Counted from the stretch's first letter, positions 24,924 to 34,919 are shown. The stretch is DNA of 44,925 bases from Bacteroidota bacterium (GCA_023396415.1 JAEWWJ010000051.1:1-44925); one strand, 5' to 3'. Notes: generated from the sequence alone by a model not told the origin. A program made the numbers and translations.

Positions 24924-26342
24924 ATGAAAGCACAGGAAACAGATCAATATCAGGGACTGGACGAGCTGTTGACGGAGCAATTCAATCAACATTTCGAGCT
25001 GATTTCAGCCACTGATACCCCAAAAATAAAAGCTTTAAGAAAGCAAAGCTTTGCGGCCTTCGAAGCCAAAGGCTTTCCCGACAGCAGCCAAGAGAAATGG
25101 CGATTTACTGAGATAGAATCGGCATTAGATCAGGAGTTTACTCACCTTATCGAAGAAGAAAAGTCAAATAAAAACATTGACGACATCTTTCGTTGCGAAG
25201 TGCACAACTTTCAATCGGAAATTATTTCGGTATTGAACGGATGGCACCATCACCGGCAGGAAGCCCTCACCACCACTGCGGATGGCGTAATTTACGGCTC
25301 TCTCATCGCTGCCAAAAAGAGCTTTCCCGAGCGCTTCGATCAATACTTCGGACAAATTGCTCATTCGCGCAACAACAGTTTTGTTGATCTGAACACCGCC
25401 TTGGTGCAAGATGGCGTTTTTATTTACGTTCCGAAAGGCGTAGAGGCATCCAAAACGTTGCAGATCATCAAGTTGATTGACAGAAACACAAGCACTTTCG
25501 TGCAAAGCCGCCTGCTCATCATCCTTGAAGCCAACAGCAAGCTCAGCCTGATGCACTGCGACGATTCCATCAACCATCACAGCAGTTTGGTAAATACAGT
25601 TACAGAAGTAATCGTGGGCGAAAACGCTCAATTTGAGCTGTATAAGCTGCAAAACCTCAACGACGATTCGGCTTTGGTAAACTCCACCTTCATCAAGCAA
25701 GCGGCCAATAGCAACATCAAAACCAACACCCTCACCTTCAATTGCGGCATGATTCGCAACAATATAGAAGTGTCGTTAGATGGCGAAGGTGCTCATGCCG
25801 ATGTACTTGGATTGTATTTGATGGACAAACAACAGCATGTGGACAACCAAATCCGCATCAACCATAACTCGCCCAATTGCACCAGCAATGAGTTGTTCAA
25901 AGGCATCCTCGACGATAAGGCCACCGCGGTTTTTAATGGATATATTTATGTTAAAAAAGACGCGCAAAAAACCAGTGCCTATCAAAACAACAAAAACATA
26001 TTGCTGAAACCCACGGCCACCATCAACACCATGCCGTTTCTCGAAATTTATGCCGACGATGTGAAATGCAGCCATGGTGCCACCATCGGTCAGCTGGACC
26101 AAGAGGCGATGTTCTATCTTCGCTCGCGCGGCATCTCGGCAGACAATTCGCGGATGTTGTTGCTTTACGCTTTTGCTGCCGATGTGATCAACAACATCAG
26201 TATTGAAGGCCTGAGAACCCGCATTGATGATATGGTGAAAAAGCGACTCAGAGGAGAACTCTCGGTTTGCGAAAAATGCGTCCTTCATTGTGGAACGCCT
26301 GAAAAAGAACACTTTTTTGATATTGACATGAGCAAACTTTGA
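24924..26342 (+). CDS. sufD: Fe-S cluster assembly protein SufD
   Basis: A 472-residue SufB paralogue that forms a complex with SufB and SufC and helps iron entry. The central beta-helix and C-terminal block (NTMPFLEIYADDVKCSHGAT, then MFYLRSRGIS) match SufD, including the conserved Cys and His in KCSHGA. The protein ends with a small Cys-rich tail, Cys449, Cys452 and Cys456 in VCEKCVLHCGTPE, discussed in the findings. Six bp separate its stop from sufS. Confidence 0.95.
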   Translation: MKAQETDQYQGLDELLTEQFNQHFELISATDTPKIKALRKQSFAAFEAKGFPDSSQEKWRFTEIESALDQEFTHLIEEEKSNKNIDDIFRCEVHNFQSEIISVLNGWHHHRQEALTTTADGVIYGSLIAAKKSFPERFDQYFGQIAHSRNNSFVDLNTALVQDGVFIYVPKGVEASKTLQIIKLIDRNTSTFVQSRLLIILEANSKLSLMHCDDSINHHSSLVNTVTEVIVGENAQFELYKLQNLNDDSALVNSTFIKQAANSNIKTNTLTFNCGMIRNNIEVSLDGEGAHADVLGLYLMDKQQHVDNQIRINHNSPNCTSNELFKGILDDKATAVFNGYIYVKKDAQKTSAYQNNKNILLKPTATINTMPFLEIYADDVKCSHGATIGQLDQEAMFYLRSRGISADNSRMLLLYAFAADVINNISIEGLRTRIDDMVKKRLRGELSVCEKCVLHCGTPEKEHFFDIDMSKL

Positions 26343-26348
26343 TGCAGT

Positions 26349-27575
26349 ATGGCTGAAAATTTTGATGTTTCAATGCTGCGGAAAAGCTTTCCGGTCCTTC
26401 ACCAACAGGTCAACAAAAAACCATTGGTGTATCTCGACAATGCCGCCACTACACAAAAACCGCTGGCGGTGATTGATCGGATGACACAGTACTACAGCTA
26501 TGAAAACAGCAATATTCACCGTGGTGTGCATCATTTAAGTCAGCAGGCTACGGCTGCTTTCGAGGCCGCGCGCACCTACATAGCCCGGCTGATCAACGCC
26601 CAACACAGCCACGAAATCATTTTTACGCGTGGCACAACCGAAGCGGTGAACTTGGTAGCATCGTCGCTTGGGCGACTGCTGATGCAAAAAAACAGCAGTG
26701 TACTCGTTACCGCTATGGAACACCACAGCAATTTGGTTCCTTGGCAGCAATTGTGTGTCCAAAACGACTCGGAGTTGCTCGTTGCGGGCATCAACGAAAA
26801 AGGAGAACTCGATCTTGATCATTACCGCCGGCTGCTTGAGCGAAAGCCCAAAATTGTAGCCATCACACACATTTCCAATGTTTTAGGAACCATCAATCCG
26901 GTGAAAGAAATGGTGCGTTTGGCCCACGAGTACAACATTCCGGTGTTGGTGGACGGCGCCCAATCCATTGCCCACACACCGGTTGATATGCAAGAGATCA
27001 ACTGTGATTTTTTCACCTTCTCGGCCCACAAAGCCTACGGACCGATGGGTGCCGGCGTGCTTTACGGAAAAGAAAAATGGCTCAACGCCATGCCTCCATA
27101 TCAATATGGTGGCGAAATGGTGGACAGCGTCAGCTTTGCCGAAACCAGTTTTAATGTGCTGCCTTTTAAATTTGAAGCCGGAACACCCGATGTGGCCGCT
27201 GTTTTAGGTATGGAAACAGCCTTGCGCTGGATCGAAAACATTGGATATGAGGCCATTGCAACGCATGAACACGAGTTATGCACCTACGCCACCGAGGCAT
27301 TGTCGCAAATTGACGACATGCGGTTTTTTGGGCAAGCCAAAGAAAAAGCATCAGTAATCTCATTTTTGGTGGGCAACATCCATCCTTATGATTTGGGAAC
27401 ACTCTTGGATAAAATGGGTATTGCTGTGCGCACAGGCCACCACTGTGCCCAACCGTTGATGGATGTTTTGCAAATCCCCGGAACCGTAAGAGCTTCATTT
27501 GCTGTGTATAATACGTTTGAAGAAATTGATATTTTTATTGAAGGCGTGAAAAAAGCCGTTGCCATGTTGAGATAG
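26349..27575 (+). CDS. sufS: Cysteine desulfurase SufS
   Basis: A 408-residue pyridoxal-phosphate enzyme that takes sulfur from cysteine and passes it to SufE. The start VYLDNAATTQKP, the PLP lysine Lys228 in TFSAHKAYGPMG and the catalytic loop Cys366 in RTGHHCAQP are present. His125/His126 in TAMEHHSN is the usual cofactor-stacking position. It belongs to the SufS/CsdA type II desulfurases. It lies between sufD and sufE, as expected. Confidence 0.97.
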   Translation: MAENFDVSMLRKSFPVLHQQVNKKPLVYLDNAATTQKPLAVIDRMTQYYSYENSNIHRGVHHLSQQATAAFEAARTYIARLINAQHSHEIIFTRGTTEAVNLVASSLGRLLMQKNSSVLVTAMEHHSNLVPWQQLCVQNDSELLVAGINEKGELDLDHYRRLLERKPKIVAITHISNVLGTINPVKEMVRLAHEYNIPVLVDGAQSIAHTPVDMQEINCDFFTFSAHKAYGPMGAGVLYGKEKWLNAMPPYQYGGEMVDSVSFAETSFNVLPFKFEAGTPDVAAVLGMETALRWIENIGYEAIATHEHELCTYATEALSQIDDMRFFGQAKEKASVISFLVGNIHPYDLGTLLDKMGIAVRTGHHCAQPLMDVLQIPGTVRASFAVYNTFEEIDIFIEGVKKAVAMLR

Positions 27576-27610
27576 AAAACAAAGTCGGAAAAAATTTTAA
27601 CCTTTAACCC

Positions 27611-28033
27611 ATGACCATAGCCGCGATACAAGAACAGATTATAGCCGAATTTTCAGCCTTTGATGACTGGATGGACAAATACAACCTCCTGATTGAAATG
27701 GGCAAAGACACCCCTTTGATAGAGGCACAGTACAAAACCAATAACCACCTTATTTCGGGCTGTCAATCAAGGGTTTGGCTTCATGCGTCTTTGAGTGATG
27801 GAAAGGTTTTTTTTACCGCCGACAGCGATGCCATCATCACAAAAGGAATTGTCAGTTTGTTGATCAGGGTGTTTTCCAACCAAACACCTGAGGCCATTCT
27901 CGCGGCCGATCTTGATTTTTTAGACGGCATTGGTTTGAAAGAGCATCTGTCACCAACCCGTTCCAACGGCTTACTTTCGATGGTTAAGCAAATGAAAATG
28001 TATGCCCAAGTGTTTAAGTTTAAAATGGGATAA
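27611..28033 (+). CDS. sufE: Cysteine desulfuration protein SufE
   Basis: A 140-residue partner of SufS that accepts the persulfide on Cys51 in NHLISGCQSRVWL and hands it to SufB. The N-terminal helix (FSAFDDWMDKYNLLIEMGKD), the fold and the length are those of SufE. It sits 35 bp after sufS. Confidence 0.96.
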   Translation: MTIAAIQEQIIAEFSAFDDWMDKYNLLIEMGKDTPLIEAQYKTNNHLISGCQSRVWLHASLSDGKVFFTADSDAIITKGIVSLLIRVFSNQTPEAILAADLDFLDGIGLKEHLSPTRSNGLLSMVKQMKMYAQVFKFKMG

Positions 28034-28077
28034 TCTATTGAAAATAAATCTGATAACATCAATAATAAATACACACT

Positions 28078-28398
28078 ATGACTCCGGAACTAAAACGCGC
28101 CATTGAAGCAAATGTCATCACAGTATTGCGCACCATATACGATCCTGAAATTCCTGTTAATATTTATGATTTGGGCTTGATTTACGAGATCAGCATCAGC
28201 GAAGAAGCAGATGTGAAAGTACTTATGACCCTTACCTCACCCAACTGTCCTGTGGCCGAAAGCCTCCCACAAGAGGTAAAAGACAAAGTGAACTTGGTCA
28301 AAAACCTACGTTCAGCCGATGTTGAACTCACTTTTGAGCCACCTTGGGACCAAGATATGTTGAGCGATGAAGCCAAGCTGGAATTGGGTTTTCTCTAA
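28078..28398 (+). CDS. DUF59 / MIP18-family Fe-S assembly protein (SufT-like)
   Basis: A 106-residue protein of the DUF59 family, which includes SufT and eukaryotic MIP18, and acts in late Fe-S assembly or delivery. The signature TIYDPEIPVNIYDLGLIYEI and the cysteine in LTSPNCPVAES (about residue 60) are present. It is the last gene of the SUF operon in many Bacteroidota. No terminator was recognised in the 236 bp downstream. Confidence 0.93.
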   Translation: MTPELKRAIEANVITVLRTIYDPEIPVNIYDLGLIYEISISEEADVKVLMTLTSPNCPVAESLPQEVKDKVNLVKNLRSADVELTFEPPWDQDMLSDEAKLELGFL

Positions 28399-28634
28399 CC
28401 TTCGATCGCAACATTAGAGGACAAAAAAGAAGATTGGAGGCGGAAAAATAAAATAACCCACTTCTTATTTAGATTCATTTTACTTTAATTCTTATTATTG
28501 CAGCAAATTTATTTCTGTTTTCATTGAGCTTTGGTACAAAGCATCATTAGTTATTGGAATTTGCTTTTTTGCTTTTATAAACTGATACACACCCGGACAT
28601 TCTTTTTTCCATAATTGTCCAAATAACACACACC

Positions 28635-31565
28635 ATGAAAAAAATCTTACTCTCTTTTACCTTATTTTTTGCGGCATTGGTTGTTTTTTCGCAAACCGAT
28701 GGACCCGTGAAAGCAAGTGCCACCGGTAATCTTCCGGCACCTTTGTCAGTGCCATCTATTGCCGAACAAATTAAAAACGGAACCTTCATCGCCACCGATC
28801 CCAACGAAGCGCCGCGCATGGGACATCCCAAACGCAGTGGTGCCAATATGACCGTTCCGGGCAAAGGATTGCCCCACGGCAACGACGCGCTGGTTCCTCT
28901 TCAAAAAGCGGCACAGATGCGCAACGGACAAGAGCCCAAATTGGTGTTCGATGCCAACACCTCATCCTACACCCCATCCGATCCAACCGGAGCAGTTGGA
29001 CCCAACCATTATGTTGGTGCTTGGAACACCGGCTTTAGAATTTTCGACAAGTTGGGCAACCCCTTAACCCCTGCTGCTAACCTTTCGACATTGTTTCCGG
29101 GCAACAACCTTGGCGACCCCATTGTGTTGTACGATGTGCAGGCCGACAGGTTTATTATCACCGAATTTGACCAAAGTCCTAACGGATTTAATGTTGCCGT
29201 TTGTAAAGGCTCCGATCCGGTGAACGATGGTTGGCATATCTACACGGCAGGCTTCACCACCAGTCAATTTCCCGATTATCCCAAGTTCAGTATTTGGTCT
29301 GACGGCTATTATGTTACGGCCAACATTGGCAGCAACAATAAGTTGTTTGTGATTGAACGCGATTCGGCCCTCACGGGAAGCGTTGCGCGCTACGTCTCCT
29401 TTCCGCTCACCGGCATCACCACCTCGGGCTTTTATAGTCCGCAAGCATTTAACGTCACCAATGGCGACCTCCCTCCTGCCGGCAACGCCTCAATTGTTTA
29501 TATGCAAGACGACGCATGGAATGGCGTAAGCACAGATCACCTCAAGATTTGGACAGCCAATGTAAACTGGGAAACGCCTGCTCAATCTACTATTTCACAG
29601 CCACAAATCATCAACACCACTCCTTTTATATCTGTTTTCGACGGAGGATCGTTTTCCAACCGTCCGCAGCCTTCCGGACCTGACCAGGACGTGCTTCAAG
29701 CCACCATTATGAACCAAGCGCAATACCGTCGCTTTCCAGGCTACAACAGTGCCATCTTTAATTTTGTGGTTGATACCGATGGCAGCAATGCCGAGTTGGC
29801 CGGCATCCGCTGGTATGAACTACGGCAAACAACCGATGGCGAACCCTGGGAAATTTATCAAGAAGGCACCTACACATCGCCATACAATAACAAAGATGCC
29901 TTTGCCGGAAGCATGGCCATGGATGGATATGGAAACATCGGCATGGGCTACACCACTGTGAGCTCAACAGAAAAAATTGCCATTTATTACACCGGACGCT
30001 TTGCCTCCGACCCACTCGGACAAATGACAGTAGACGAAACATTGCTGGCACAAGGCCTCAACAACAACCCTTCGAGCAGGTTGGCCGACTACACCCACCT
30101 CACCGTTGACCCCAGCAACGACAAAACCTTTTGGCACATTGCCGAATACTTCAAAAACGGAAGAAAAGATGTGGTAGGTGCATTTCAAATTGCCTCCGAT
30201 TTTAGCAACGACATTGGCGTGAGTGCCATCAGCTCGCCCAACGACGGCATCTTGACCAATGAAGAAAACGTTACTGTGACCCTTTTCAATTATGGAATGG
30301 AAGGCCAACGCGACATCCCAGTGTTTTTTCAGCTCGACGATGCCGCCTTTGTGTATGAGGTATATGCCGACACCTTGCCACCGGCATCGTCGGTAGTATT
30401 TACCTTTGCCACCAAAGCCGATTTAAGCACACCGGGACAAGCCTACACCTTGCGCGCTGGCACCGACTTGGTGAACGATGAAGCCCGCTTCAATGATACC
30501 CTTGTGAAACAAATAATGCACCTCAGCACCAACGATATTGGTGTTGCGAGCATTCTTTCGCCTACTTCAGGGACAGGTCTTTCGGATTCAGAAGATGTTA
30601 CCATCAACATCACCAATTTTGGTACGGCAACCCTCACCAACTTTGAAGCTTCATATCTGATGGATGATAACTTAGTTACCGAAACAGTGCCCGGGCCGCT
30701 TGCCATGGAGCAATCACTTGAATTTACCTTTCAACAAGGTGTCAGTTTTCCCGCTTTGGGCGAATATACCCTGAAAGCCTTTACCCGCTTGGGCGGCGAT
30801 GTGAATCTCGCTAACGATACCATCACCAGCATTATCGTGAAATCAAACTGCGAGCCTACCTCCGACTGTTCGTTTGGCGATGGTTTACGCCTTTTCAGGT
30901 TCAATAACATCAACAATGCAAGCACATGCAGCGCTGATGGCTATAGCAATTTCACTGATCAGGTGGCCATACTCGAACAAAGCGAAACCTACGAACTTGA
31001 GTTGACCACCAATTATGGCAACCAAAACATCAGGGTGTGGATTGATTACAACGACAATTTTGTTTTTGAAACCAATGAATTGATTGTTAACAACCTGGTT
31101 TTAGGAGCAGGACAGGCAAGTGGTGTCTTTAATACGGTAGTCAATATCACCATTCCCGACACCGTGGCCTTGGGCGAACACCTTTTGCGTGCCAAAACAA
31201 ACTGGAACTCACCCGTTCCCGATGATGCGTGCGAATCCAGCGAGTATGGAGAAACAGAAGACTATAAAGTGAACATTGGCATTTACACCGATCTCAGCTC
31301 ACGCTTGATCAACGATTCAGAGCTGGTGATTAAAACTGTTGGACACAATCGTTTTGAAGTAACGATGGCCTCCGATCAACTCAAAGAAACCTTGGTTTTA
31401 TCATTGCACAACATCCTTGGAACGAAATTGGTTGAAAACCGCATTGACAACATCAACGGCAGTTACACCTATCCACTTGATCTTTCCTACGCCAAGCCCG
31501 GCGTTTATGTTCTTCGCCTTGGCAACTATACCTACGGAAAAGTACAGAAAATTACCGTGCAATAA
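28635..31565 (+). CDS. Large secreted protein with CARDB-like repeats, GEVED domain and T9SS sorting domain
   Basis: A 976-residue exported protein. Order: signal peptide (MKKILLSFTLFFAALVVFS); an N-terminal region with DPTGAVGPNHYVGAWNTGF, a phrase found in secreted proteins that may form a beta-propeller, to about 510; two CARDB-like beta-sandwich repeats (each beginning NDIGV, near 518 and 630); a GEVED domain (from about 730, with IRVWIDYNDNFVFE and ending GETEDYKV); and a T9SS type A sorting domain (about 900-976, GTKLVENRIDN and AKPGVYVLRL). The function is likely at the cell surface, perhaps adhesion or binding, but it is not defined by sequence. An intrinsic terminator lies 28 bp after the stop. 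Confidence 0.9.
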   Translation: MKKILLSFTLFFAALVVFSQTDGPVKASATGNLPAPLSVPSIAEQIKNGTFIATDPNEAPRMGHPKRSGANMTVPGKGLPHGNDALVPLQKAAQMRNGQEPKLVFDANTSSYTPSDPTGAVGPNHYVGAWNTGFRIFDKLGNPLTPAANLSTLFPGNNLGDPIVLYDVQADRFIITEFDQSPNGFNVAVCKGSDPVNDGWHIYTAGFTTSQFPDYPKFSIWSDGYYVTANIGSNNKLFVIERDSALTGSVARYVSFPLTGITTSGFYSPQAFNVTNGDLPPAGNASIVYMQDDAWNGVSTDHLKIWTANVNWETPAQSTISQPQIINTTPFISVFDGGSFSNRPQPSGPDQDVLQATIMNQAQYRRFPGYNSAIFNFVVDTDGSNAELAGIRWYELRQTTDGEPWEIYQEGTYTSPYNNKDAFAGSMAMDGYGNIGMGYTTVSSTEKIAIYYTGRFASDPLGQMTVDETLLAQGLNNNPSSRLADYTHLTVDPSNDKTFWHIAEYFKNGRKDVVGAFQIASDFSNDIGVSAISSPNDGILTNEENVTVTLFNYGMEGQRDIPVFFQLDDAAFVYEVYADTLPPASSVVFTFATKADLSTPGQAYTLRAGTDLVNDEARFNDTLVKQIMHLSTNDIGVASILSPTSGTGLSDSEDVTINITNFGTATLTNFEASYLMDDNLVTETVPGPLAMEQSLEFTFQQGVSFPALGEYTLKAFTRLGGDVNLANDTITSIIVKSNCEPTSDCSFGDGLRLFRFNNINNASTCSADGYSNFTDQVAILEQSETYELELTTNYGNQNIRVWIDYNDNFVFETNELIVNNLVLGAGQASGVFNTVVNITIPDTVALGEHLLRAKTNWNSPVPDDACESSEYGETEDYKVNIGIYTDLSSRLINDSELVIKTVGHNRFEVTMASDQLKETLVLSLHNILGTKLVENRIDNINGSYTYPLDLSYAKPGVYVLRLGNYTYGKVQKITVQ

Positions 31566-31593
31566 TTGCACACACCCTCTTTAACAACCTAAC

Positions 31594-31630
31594 AAAAGGG
31601 AACATGACTGTTGCAGCATGTTCCCTTTTT
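31594..31630 (+). terminator. Intrinsic terminator after GEVED gene
   Basis: Perfect 13-bp arms AAAAGGGAACATG and CATGTTCCCTTTT, loop of 10, T-run of five. Confidence 0.88.
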
Positions 31631-31683
31631 CACCTTATGTAAACGGCCATAGATTCAGCACATAGCGTTTTCGAAATAATCTT

Positions 31684-31691
31684 TACTTTTG
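31684..31691 (+). promoter_or_regulatory. Promoter -7 element of S41 protease operon
   Basis: TACTTTTG. If used, the leader before the ATG at 31889 would be about 190 nt, much longer than others in the window. Confidence 0.45.
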
Positions 31692-31888
31692 CGCTGTTGA
31701 AGTTTTTAGGCCAAAACTTATTTTGATTTATGTTCGTGAAACGGCTATTGCGCTGAGGGGCCACAGAGAAAACCCAAAGTTACACCCTTAAAAAAGATGT
31801 AAACAGAGACAGCCTTTTGAATCCATAACAACAAATTGATATTTAGCCTTTTGACAACAGCACTCCTATTCAAAATTGATTTTTCAGC

Positions 31889-33505
31889 ATGAACAAGTAC
31901 AAAATCTATCTACCTCTTGCCTTTTCGCTGGTGATGGCTGCCGGCCTTTATTTCGGTTACCGCGTGGGCACCCATGCGTCAACAGACAATGAATCCGTTT
32001 TTTATCTTCCGGTTCAACGCAGTGGCAAGCTCGACAACATTCTTCAGTTTATCGAAAAAGACTATGTGGATACCGTCAACAGCAGTGATTTAGAAAACCA
32101 CGCCATCAAAGGTATGCTCGAGAAGCTCGATCCGCACAGCCAATACATCACTGCCGAAGAGTTCAACGAAATGAACGATCCACTTTTGGGCAGTTTCGAG
32201 GGGATTGGCGTTTCGTTTCGCATTGAAAAGGATACCATTATGGTCGTCAATCCTGTTAAGGGAGGGCCATCGGAAAAGGTTGGTATTATGGCCGGCGACC
32301 GCATTGTGTATATAGACGATACTTTGGTGGCAGGCGTGAAAGTGACCAACCGCGATGCCATGCGCAAGTTAAAAGGTAAAAAAGGAACACAAGTAGCCAT
32401 TCAAGTGCATCGCCGTGGCGTTGACGGCCTTTCGGATTTTGTCATCACCCGCGATGTGATCCCCACCTACAGCCTTGACATTGCTTATATGGTGGACGAA
32501 AACACCGGTTACATCAGGCTCAATAAATTTGCCGCCACCACCCACGAAGAGTTTGTTGAAGCCGCCATCAGGCTCAAAGAACAAGGCATGAAAAAGCTCA
32601 TCCTCGATCTGCGCGGCAACACCGGAGGATACCTCAAGGCTGCCACCGAGCTTACCGATGAACTTTTACCCAAAGGCAAGCTTATTGTTTATACCCAAGG
32701 CAAAAACCGTCCTAAATCCTTCACCTTTGCCAACCGCAAGGGTTTATTAGAAGATGAGCCCTTGGCGGTACTCATTGACGAGGGATCGGCGTCGGCCAGC
32801 GAAATTGTAGCCGGAGCCTTGCAAGACAACGATCGAGGAACCATTATCGGTAGGCGTTCGTTTGGCAAAGGCTTGGTGCAAGAGCAAATGTCCATCCGTG
32901 ACGGATCGGCCCTTCGGCTGACCGTGGCCCGTTATTACACCCCCACCGGACGCTCCATTCAGAAGCCCTATGATGGTGATTTTGATAAATACAACCATGA
33001 AGCCTACGACAGGTACCTCAATGGCGAAATGATGAGTGCCGACAGCATTCACCTTACCGATACCGTAAAATACCTCACCCCGAACGGAAAAGTAGTGTAT
33101 GGCGGCGGTGGCATCACGCCCGATGTATATGTGGCATTGGAAACCGACAGCAGCCTCTTCTTTTATAACAGGTTGGCCAATAGCGGGTTGATTTTTCAGA
33201 TGGCTTTTGATTATGCCGACAGGGAAAGAGCTTCGCTCATGAAATACAAAAGTGTAGATGCCTTTCAAAAGCAATTTTTTATGACTTCCGCCATGATGGA
33301 TGAACTGTTTAAAATGGCTGCCGAAAAAGGAATCAAAAATACCAAGGCTTTATCAACACGCGCGAAAAACAACATTAAAACGCTGTTTAAAGCCTACGTT
33401 GGCAGAAATATTTTTGATGATGCCGGCTTTTATCCCATTTATCAAGACATTGACCCCATCCTGCTGAAAGCCATCGCTTTGATGAAAGAGAAACCTAACA
33501 GCTAG
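31889..33505 (+). CDS. S41 family C-terminal processing protease (CtpA/Prc)
   Basis: A 538-residue membrane-anchored periplasmic protease. Residues 7-23 form a transmembrane anchor (YLPLAFSLVMAAGLYFG). A PDZ domain follows (about 95-180, GVSFRIEKDTIMVVN and GIMAGDRIVYIDD), then the S41 catalytic domain with Ser302 in DEGSASASEI and Lys327 in RRSFGKGLVQ. Spacing of the dyad, 25 residues, agrees with Prc. The enzyme trims or degrades exported proteins from their C-termini. The next gene, a histidine kinase, begins 9 bp after the stop, suggesting an operon. Confidence 0.95.
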   Translation: MNKYKIYLPLAFSLVMAAGLYFGYRVGTHASTDNESVFYLPVQRSGKLDNILQFIEKDYVDTVNSSDLENHAIKGMLEKLDPHSQYITAEEFNEMNDPLLGSFEGIGVSFRIEKDTIMVVNPVKGGPSEKVGIMAGDRIVYIDDTLVAGVKVTNRDAMRKLKGKKGTQVAIQVHRRGVDGLSDFVITRDVIPTYSLDIAYMVDENTGYIRLNKFAATTHEEFVEAAIRLKEQGMKKLILDLRGNTGGYLKAATELTDELLPKGKLIVYTQGKNRPKSFTFANRKGLLEDEPLAVLIDEGSASASEIVAGALQDNDRGTIIGRRSFGKGLVQEQMSIRDGSALRLTVARYYTPTGRSIQKPYDGDFDKYNHEAYDRYLNGEMMSADSIHLTDTVKYLTPNGKVVYGGGGITPDVYVALETDSSLFFYNRLANSGLIFQMAFDYADRERASLMKYKSVDAFQKQFFMTSAMMDELFKMAAEKGIKNTKALSTRAKNNIKTLFKAYVGRNIFDDAGFYPIYQDIDPILLKAIALMKEKPNS

Positions 33506-33514
33506 GCCCCAGTG

Positions 33515-34816
33515 ATGATCAAACTCATCATCCTCTCTTCGATGTTGCTTAGGCTGGCCACCTTTGCCGTGGTGATGAATTATTATAAGGTTTCGCGCCA
33601 CCGCAAAGCTTGGTTGCTGATTGCCGCTGCCATGGTATTGCTGGCCCTCGAAAGTTTGTTTCAGCTGCTTTCGTTGTTGGGCGTATCGCAGTTGGCTACC
33701 GGAACTTTTGTTCCTCATGCTGCAGGTTTGGCTGTTTCCATTCTCATGCTTACCGGCACAGCCCTTATCAGCTACATTATGAAGCGGTTGGTGAAGGTTG
33801 AAAAGATCAAAGACAATATTGAACGTCGCTTTCAACTGTTGTTCAACACCAGCTCCGACCAGGTGTTTGTGCTTAGCCTCGACGGACAAATTGCTGAAGT
33901 CAACCATTCCGTTTGCGAGCGCCTCGAGATGAAAAGAGAAGATCTGCTGACCCATTATTTTAAAGAAATAAAGGCAGGATCGGCCAGCGAAGGTGTGATG
34001 GACCACATCCATACCATCCAAAGCAAGGGCAAACATATTTTTGAAACAGAGCTGCGCAGCAAATCGGGGAGGGTTTTTCCGGTAGAAATCAACTGCCGCC
34101 TTGTAGAAATTGACGACCAGCCGTTCATCACCTGTGTTGCCCGCAACATCAGCGAACGTCAAGAGTTAGATAAAAAAGTGCGCATCGCCATCATCGAAAC
34201 CGAAGAGAAAGAGCGCAAACGGTTTGCCAAAGAAATCCACGACGGATTAGGACCACTGCTTTCGGCCATTAAGTTGTATGTGAATGAACTCGAGGGCTTG
34301 GAGGATGACAGCGAAGAGAAAAAAGAGTTTATTCTTCACATCAACCATATCATCAACGAAGCCGTTGATTCGGCGCGCAACATTGCCAATAACATCACTC
34401 CAAAAATACTCTCTGATTTTGGACTCACCAAAGCCTTGTCCAACTATGTTGACACCATCAATGCCACTAATGTGATCCATATCAACACCCATTTCGATCC
34501 TTTAGCACACGCTCTGACCCCTACCCTTGAGTTGATCTTTTACCGCATTGCAACCGAATTGATCAACAACAGCATCAAGCACGCCAACGCGTCGAGCATT
34601 GATATTTCACTCAGCATGAGCCAACAGCGGCTGCATTTGGAATACCGCGACAACGGCGATGGCTTCGATTTGCAACAGGCTATTGACAAAGGCGACAACC
34701 ATATGGGGGTAAAAAATATCATCAGCAGGGTGCGTTCGATGAACGGTATTTTTAATTTCAGAAACACCAGCCCCGGCATTCAGATCAGCATAGCTGTGGA
34801 TGTGCGGGAGGAGTGA
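33515..34816 (+). CDS. Orphan PAS-domain sensor histidine kinase, NarL-type partner class
   Basis: A 433-residue membrane kinase. Two or three N-terminal transmembrane helices (to about residue 95) are followed by a PAS domain (about 105-220, RFQLLFNTSSDQVFVLSL), a HisKA_3 dimerisation domain with His242 in AKEIHDGLGPLLSAIK, and an HATPase domain (TELINNSIKHA, YRDNGDGFD, HMGVKNIISRV). HisKA_3 kinases normally pair with NarL/FixJ regulators, but none is adjacent, so it is an orphan. The ATG at 33515 is preferred over the GTG at 33512. It is probably co-transcribed with the S41 protease gene. Confidence 0.9.
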   Translation: MIKLIILSSMLLRLATFAVVMNYYKVSRHRKAWLLIAAAMVLLALESLFQLLSLLGVSQLATGTFVPHAAGLAVSILMLTGTALISYIMKRLVKVEKIKDNIERRFQLLFNTSSDQVFVLSLDGQIAEVNHSVCERLEMKREDLLTHYFKEIKAGSASEGVMDHIHTIQSKGKHIFETELRSKSGRVFPVEINCRLVEIDDQPFITCVARNISERQELDKKVRIAIIETEEKERKRFAKEIHDGLGPLLSAIKLYVNELEGLEDDSEEKKEFILHINHIINEAVDSARNIANNITPKILSDFGLTKALSNYVDTINATNVIHINTHFDPLAHALTPTLELIFYRIATELINNSIKHANASSIDISLSMSQQRLHLEYRDNGDGFDLQQAIDKGDNHMGVKNIISRVRSMNGIFNFRNTSPGIQISIAVDVREE

Positions 34817-34837
34817 GCGTTGGGCGTTTTTCGTTTA

Positions 34838-34857
34838 GTCTCGTCTTGAGACGAGAG
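34838..34857. repeat. Palindromic repeat A, copy 2 of 4
   Basis: Same arms as at 6681, 21 bp after the kinase stop codon. No T-run follows. Confidence 0.8.
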
Positions 34858-34919
34858 CGTTTTGCGCCTCTCAAATGAATATGGGTTTGTTTGAAGAATC
34901 CCCCTTGGTCAAAAACAAT

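Larger units (their letters stand above)
31566..31888. other. Intergenic region before S41 protease
   Basis: 323 bp with no gene. It contains the terminator at 31594-31630, the TAnnTTTG element at 31684-31691, and a short hairpin (AAGTTTT / AAAACTT near 31700-31720) in the long leader. Nothing else was recognised. Confidence 0.6.

Noticed and set aside
28399..28634. Terminator or promoter between the suf operon and the GEVED gene
   Set aside because: No hairpin with T-run and no TAnnTTTG element was found by eye.
33353..34162. 269-residue minus-strand frame across the S41/kinase junction
   Set aside because: It is antisense to two well-supported genes and shows no domain.
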